Of a stretch of 64,000 nt of DNA, positions 58,973 through 64,000 are shown piece after piece. A model generated the notes under the pieces. It did not search any database. It saw nothing but the letters and a program-made list of their open reading frames with translations, and had not been told where the DNA came from. Position 1 is the stretch's first letter, and each line of letters opens with the position of its first letter. The position numbers and the translations under genes are program-made. The stretch comes from Rhizophagus irregularis (lineage: Eukaryota; Glomeromycota; Glomeromycetes; Glomerales; Glomeraceae): positions 2,062,001-2,126,000 of the forward strand of contig NC_089458.1 of NCBI RefSeq assembly GCF_026210795.1, written 5' to 3'.

Positions 58973-59866
58973 TTAAAGAAAGCAAATGTTGGTATTGCCG
59001 TACATGGATGTACAGATGCTGCTAGATCAGCAGCTGATATCGTTTTATTAGCACCAGGACTTTCTACTATTGTTGATGGTATCACCACATCTCGAGCAAT
59101 CTTTCAACGTATGAGATCTTATGCTCTTTATCGTATCACATCAACTGTTCACTTTTTAATGTTCTTTTTCTGTATCACATTGATTGAGGATTGGCAAATG
59201 AGTGCTATTTTACTTATTTTAATCGCCTTATTGAATGATGCAGCCACTCTCGTAATCGCAGTTGATAATGCTAAAATTTCACAAAAACCTGATAAATGGC
59301 GTCTTGGACAGTTAATCACATTATCATTAGTTTTGGGTACTTTGTTAACAGCGGCTTCATTCGCACATTATTATATTGCAAAAGATGTATTCCATTTTGA
59401 TTCCGAAAAAATAGCAACTGTCATGTATCTTCACATTTCATCATGCCCTCATTTCGTCATTTTCTCAACACGTCTTTCAGGATACTTTTGGGAAAATATT
59501 CCATCAATTACATTCATAATTGCAGTCTTAGGTACACAAGTATTTGCTATGCTTATTTCAATTTACGGATTACTTACACCAAAAATTGGATGGGGTTGGG
59601 GAGTTACCATCATCTGTATTTCATTAGGATACTTTGTATTCTTAGATTTCGTTAAAGTACAATTATTCAGATATTGGTCATTTGAACTTACAGCCAAATT
59701 ATGGCCATCAAAAACAAGAAGAACCAAATTACAAGATCGTAAAGCTTATGCAATTAATCATGCAAGAATTGTTGGTAATATTTCAAAAGTTCGTAAAGTT
59801 GTGATCATGTCAAGAGTTTTATTGGCTTTTAAGAAGAAGTCATCAACAAAGGCAATTGAAGTTTAA
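57031..59866 (+). CDS. Plasma-membrane H+-transporting P-type ATPase (P3A)
   Basis: Pumps protons out of the cell using ATP, energising uptake at the plasma membrane. There are two exons: 57031-57369 and 57452-59866, with a GT..AG intron that joins VVKHW to L-DFGIILALLF. The protein is about 917 residues, the usual fungal length. Visible motifs: SALTGESLPI (actuator TGES at 210-213), PVGLP in M4 (318-322), CSDKTGTLT with the phosphorylated Asp361, KGAPQ (462), MITGD, and TGDGVNDAPALK (611 on). M5 has YALYRIT, and M6 has LNDAATLVIAVDNA, where Asp709 corresponds to the proton-binding Asp of yeast Pma1 and plant AHA2. The N-terminus is acidic and Ser/Glu-rich. The C-terminal tail is basic (KLWPSKTRRTKLQ) and lacks the plant 14-3-3 site. 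Codon use is regular and the frame intact, so it is the one clearly live gene here. It resembles the PMA/HA genes known from arbuscular mycorrhizal fungi; which paralogue it is cannot be said. Confidence 0.97.
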
Positions 59867-62700
59867 ATAGAATGGTTAAAAAGGCATTTTGTATATTTAT
59901 TAATCATTTTTTAAAAAAAAAAAATCATTTTTCCTGTGAATCAAAAAAGAAAAAAAGTTTTATAAGAATAATTTAATATTTTAATTTTTTTTTGTATATG
60001 TATATTTTTAACTCACTTTTAATATAGAAAATGTCAAATGTATTTTTTACTTTATTAAAAAAATAAAAAAAAAACTTGAATTAAAAAATCAATTTATTAA
60101 AAAAAAAAACAAAATTTTGAATTTTTAAATTTTGAATTTGTTTGTTTTTTATTTTTTTATTTTAATCATTTTAATCGATGTTGTAAACAAAAAAAAATAG
60201 GCATAGAAAGTTCTGAAGAGATGAACATCCTATCCTTTACATTAAAGTTTTTTTAGTTATCTAAGTGCCGGAAAGACAAAACATTAAAGTTTTTAATTGT
60301 GGAAGTGATATATATATAATATATATACCGGTAAAGACATTAAAATTATTAATTGTGGGAGTGCCGGAAAGATGAACAGCTTTTTTTACATAATCATTTT
60401 TTCTTTTTCTTTCATTTCTTTTTTTTTTAAAAAAAAATTCATTTAGTAATGAGCTTTTGTTTTTTGCGATCCATGAGAACTTTTTTTAATGAATGTAACT
60501 GTATTTTGAATGTAGTTTGAATGTACCATGTACCGTAATTTGAATGTACTGGTAATCATGACCTTTTGCATTATCTTTGCATTTTTAATGTAACGATTGA
60601 CTGTACAATTTTTATTACATGAAACGTTCATGCATATAAATTTACCAGTTTCATAAAATTTTTTTTAAAAAAAACTTTGAGAATTAATAATTTTTCGATC
60701 ACGACATAATTCCAATTAAATTATTTCTACCTTTTTTTATTTAATAAAATTAAATCCAATTATTTCCCATAATTTTTTTTTTTAAAATAAAATAATTATC
60801 GAATGCAGCAGTACTTGCATGATTTTGTCGTGTGGATTGAAAAAAATACTCTAAAATCTGATACTTTTTTCCCGTATGACTTGACCCCTTTAACAAGTCA
60901 GTCTGCCCCATGATCAAATGATCAATCATATCTTTAACCTATTATAATTATTATACCTTTATATGTTAAATTAAATGCAAAACCTTGTAAATTCGTTTTT
61001 TTAATGGTTAAAAAAAAATAAAAATAAAAATAATTTAAATTCTTCTTATCATAAAAAAAAAAACCTGTATGATGTCCACTAATAAATCAATTAATTAAAA
61101 AATCCAAAACCTGATTTATGAATATTTTTTCGGATTAAATGGACTAAATCCGGTTAGTTATCTGGTAATATAAAAAAAAAAATTTTTTTTTTTCTTCTTT
61201 TCTTCTTTTAATACAACTTTGATAAAAAAAGTTATTTATAATTTTAATATAATAAATAATAAATAATTTATGTAGTTTTTTATCCTTTTTTTATTTTGTC
61301 ATTTATTTTGTCATTTGATCCCATCAATTATTTAATTATTTACCGCAATGATATTATTATTATTCCTCAATCCGGATTTGAATGGGTTATAAAAATAACT
61401 TACCTTCTATGAAATGTGGTATTACTTTGGTATACTGCGCGTTAATTGTCAATGATGTCATCAATAAAAAATGCGGTGACACACTTAATCTCTTTAAAAT
61501 CGCAATACAATTGATATTGATTACTTAATAAGTAATTACGGTAAATTTCATTTTTAGAAAACGAGAATAAAAAATATTACCAGAATATTTACATGCCCGA
61601 ATAATGTGCCAAGTATTTCCCTGAAAAGAGCGACTATTTAGGATAATTTCGTTATTATCCCGTTATTATCCTAAATAGGACTTCGCAATTATAATGAGCA
61701 ATTTTTTAGTTATTATGATATATTGCCTTCCTAAATAGGACTTTACATGATTAATTGATTATTGTGATTGTATTTTTCTTCAATGATTTAAAAAAAGAAT
61801 TTTGTTAGAAAAAAGATTCTAATCAACAAACAAAAATATTGTAAAAGCTTTTATTAAATCGATTTTTAGACATATAAAGATTGGAATACTATTGACGGAC
61901 AGGATAATAGAGACACTAAAAAAATACGCTCCATGATTTTATGAAGATAACGATGAAGATGAATGAAGATGAAGATGAAGATGTCGATGTCGATGTCGAT
62001 GATAGTGATGATGAAGATGACATTCTTTAAAAATTAATTAAATCTTTAAATCGATAGGTGTTACAAATATGTTTAACGAAAAATCTTCCTCCATTCTTGA
62101 AAATGCTTCTTTAAAAATAAATATAATAGGTTAGAATCACGTGATTTTTCAAATTTTTCTTAGATTAGCCAATCAGAAGATATATATATATCCTTTCTCC
62201 CGGTCTAATTTCAAATTTATTGATTGGAATTCTTACATTAAATTAGCTTCTTTTCACATACAAACTAATATGATGGGCAAAATTCGCATATTGAATGAGT
62301 TTCATATACATGTTGCACATAATGCGACATAAGGTCTCACGCCAGGATTTTTTAAAAAATGGGAAATCTTAACGAAGTCACGTGATAAAAATGACCGACA
62401 AAGCGACATATCGCAAAACATATTCCTTTATTTTATTTATTTATTTTTTTTTTAATTAGTAAAATTAGTTTAATAACTTTAATTAATTAAATATACATAA
62501 AGATGATGATGAATTTAAAGATATTATAATACAAACAATTTTTTCTTTTAATAATAATAAAAAGAATTATAATTAATTAATTTGATCTGATGATAAATTT
62601 GATTATAAATTTGATGATAATAAATTTAATTACTTGTTATTTTTTTTTTGAAATATAATTAAGATACATTTAAAATATCAAAATACTTTTATCATACTTT
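59867..62700. other. Gene-free region downstream of the H+-ATPase
   Basis: A/T-rich, with repeated GTGCCGGAAAGA...ACATTAAAGTTTTTAATTGTG words at 60210-60375 and an inverted pair CTATTTAGGATAA/TTATCCTAAATAG at 61636-61680. A GATGAAGATGATGTCGATGTC simple repeat lies at 61945-62020. TCACGTGA occurs at 62136 and 62378. No gene was recognised. Confidence 0.5.
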
Positions 62701-62704
62701 ATTA

Positions 62705-62803
62705 TAGTGATCCGATATTCATCCTATAATTTTCAAGAGGATTGATCCGTTGATAAATCCTCTTGAAAATTATAGGTTGAACAAAAATAGGATCGGATCA
62801 CTA
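62705..62803. repeat. Foldback repeat, about 98 bp
   Basis: TAGTGATCCGAT at the left pairs with ATCGGATCACTA at the right, and CCTATAATTTTCAAGAGGAT pairs with ATCCTCTTGAAAATTATAGG in the middle. Together they form a long hairpin with a short loop. It may be a tiny MITE. Confidence 0.65.
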
Positions 62804-63175
62804 TTTTATTTATGGGAAAAAATAATAATTTATTCTCAAACTTTTTCTAAATTCTTACGTATTTATTACTAAAAAGAGGCCAGATTTTCGTGATGCGATC
62901 AATTTAACCCTAAAAGTGTATTCTCTGAGAATTATATAAAAAGGTGGGTATCCCCTAGATAAAAGTATCTTAAACTACAATCACATGATATGACGTTTGA
63001 TGACGGGCATTTCTCTGTTGATTTAAAAAAATCAATCACTTCCAATCACTTCCTTCTCACTTCCTTAACGTTAACCTCAATCATATCTTATAAACCAACT
63101 AGCTAAGCAAAATTAAGTTTATTCAACTTGAAAATTTATAAGCTAACTCTAATATAATATTTTTAATTAAACGAT

Positions 63176-63889
63176 ATGGATGGTAAGATCTAGGGAATGT
63201 ATAGAGTTTATTTAATTTGCTAATAACAATATTCTGTCATTTCAGATATACAATTAGAAAAAGGTTTTGCGACTAATGCAAATAAAAATGCAGAACCGGA
63301 AGGCTCTGCAACTAATGCAAATAAAAATGTAAAAAGTTCTGCAAAAACACCTGCTCCAACTGGACCATCAGATGATTCAACTGGACCAGATTTGACAGAT
63401 GATTTATGAGTGACTCTTAATAATTTGAGTGATTATTCGCGTCTGTTTTACAATAATCTTAATAATAATGAAGACAAGGTAGCTTATCTAAAATCGATCC
63501 AAGAATGTAATTTGCAAGCTCGTAGAAAAGGAGTATGATTTGTTTTGTTTTTCTATAATTTGCTTTTGTTTATATTCATCGCAAAGATTTTTCACTTAAA
63601 TAACTTATAGATTCTACGTATTCTCAATTTTTTACATCTTATTTAATAGAGTATTGTCATGAAACTACTTGGAAATACAATTGTATTCGCCATTGTTGTT
63701 GGTATGTTCGTGGGTAACCTAAAATCAAAAAATGAATTATATCAAGCAATTTCATATGGCATCATTTATTTCTCACAATATACTTCCACTATTCTGGATT
63801 TGTATTGGAATTTGGGTATCAATAAAAATTTTTTTCGTTTTGCAAGTTATACATCAGTACCAGAAGGTTGTTTTCTCGTACAGTTATAG
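63176..63889 (+). pseudogene. Small gene with a short repeat and a possible membrane segment, broken
   Basis: Exon 1 is 63176-63182 (ATG GAT G). The intron is 63183-63245. Exon 2 is 63246-63532, with a repeated KGFATNANKN/EGSATNANKN motif, then a Pro/Ser/Thr stretch (SSAKTPAPTGPSDDSTGP) and an in-frame TGA at 63407. After it the frame goes on (NNLSDYSRLFYNNLNNNEDK). An intron at 63533-63649 leads to exon 3 (SIVMKLLGNTIVFAIVVGMF), a hydrophobic segment. Downstream the more hydrophobic frame (ILPLFWICIGIWVSIKIFFV) is shifted by one base. The single stop and the shift suggest decay. The family is not recognised. Confidence 0.4.
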
Positions 63890-63891
63890 TA

Positions 63892-64000
63892 GGTCCCCGG
63901 ACATCACATATATAACTCACATTTGAGTTTTAGCAAATTCAATCAAAATTAGGTTAAACTCATAATTTTAGATAGAGCAAATTGATTGAAAATTAATTAA
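63892..64000. mobile_element. Left end of a TIR element, cut by the window end
   Basis: GGTCCCCGGACATCAC then ATATATAACTCACATTTGAG resembles the end of the element at 47236 (GGACCCCGAATAATACT then ATATAACTCACAAATG). The other end lies outside the window. Confidence 0.4.

Noticed and set aside
58873-59088. Minus-strand open frame inside the H+-ATPase
   Set aside because: It is a shadow of the strongly conserved ATPase coding frame.
1-64000. tRNA and rRNA genes
   Set aside because: I looked for cloverleaf-like GGTTCGA arms and conserved rRNA blocks on both strands and saw none that I could support.

Overview
The window is nuclear DNA of a fungus, most likely an arbuscular mycorrhizal species close to Rhizophagus irregularis (Glomeromycotina). 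It is very AT-rich, has short GT..AG introns, carries a fungal plasma-membrane H+-ATPase, and is otherwise filled with decayed members of families I know as multicopy in Rhizophagus: SAM-like, MULE, hAT, Tnp2/CACTA and Myb/SANT. No bacterial genes, rRNA or tRNA genes were recognised.

Layout. 1-2.6 kb: gene-free, with one small inverted-repeat element. 2.66-7.28 kb: a plus-strand array of about 40-nt exon-like blocks separated by intron-like spacers. It is split by a 3.76-kb TA-flanked terminal-inverted-repeat (TIR) element that holds a second, larger array of the same kind. 7.4-8.8 kb: broken SAM-like gene. 9.05-9.93 kb: a third array. 10.2-13.2 kb: broken member of an uncharacterised Rhizophagus family, interrupted by a 716-bp TIR element with a 10-bp target duplication. 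13.5-14.15 kb: zinc-finger gene remnant. 15.1-18.0 kb: MULE with 58-bp TIRs and a dead transposase. 18.3-21.1 kb: multi-exon gene of unknown function. 21-25 kb: small elements, a 145-bp duplication and a gene remnant.

25.3-49.1 kb is a minus-strand exon/intron array blown apart by nested insertions. These are a 7.84-kb hAT element (25767-33605, 8-bp duplication GCCATTAC) with a transposase gene and a second gene, a 13.22-kb CACTA element (33721-46940, TIR CACAGGTCAAAA, 3-bp duplication) with a Tnp2 gene and accessory genes, a 1.19-kb TIR element full of a palindromic satellite, and a 575-bp foldback element. The hAT transposase itself was hit by a small TIR element and by a poly(A)-tailed retroposed fragment with an 18-bp duplication. 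49-57 kb: more small TIR elements, a FAR1-type fragment and long gene-free DNA. 57.0-59.9 kb: an intact two-exon P3A H+-ATPase, the only clearly functional gene. 60-64 kb: mostly gene-free, with a foldback element and a broken small gene.

The most unusual observation is the arrays. Each spacer has a 5' splice-donor-like site inside one inverted repeat, a branch-point-like CTAAC inside or next to a second inverted repeat, then a T-run and AG. Both inverted repeats are kept by paired base changes between units, so this looks like an amplified, structured intron-microexon module. All calls are from reading the sequence; no searches or folding programs were run.
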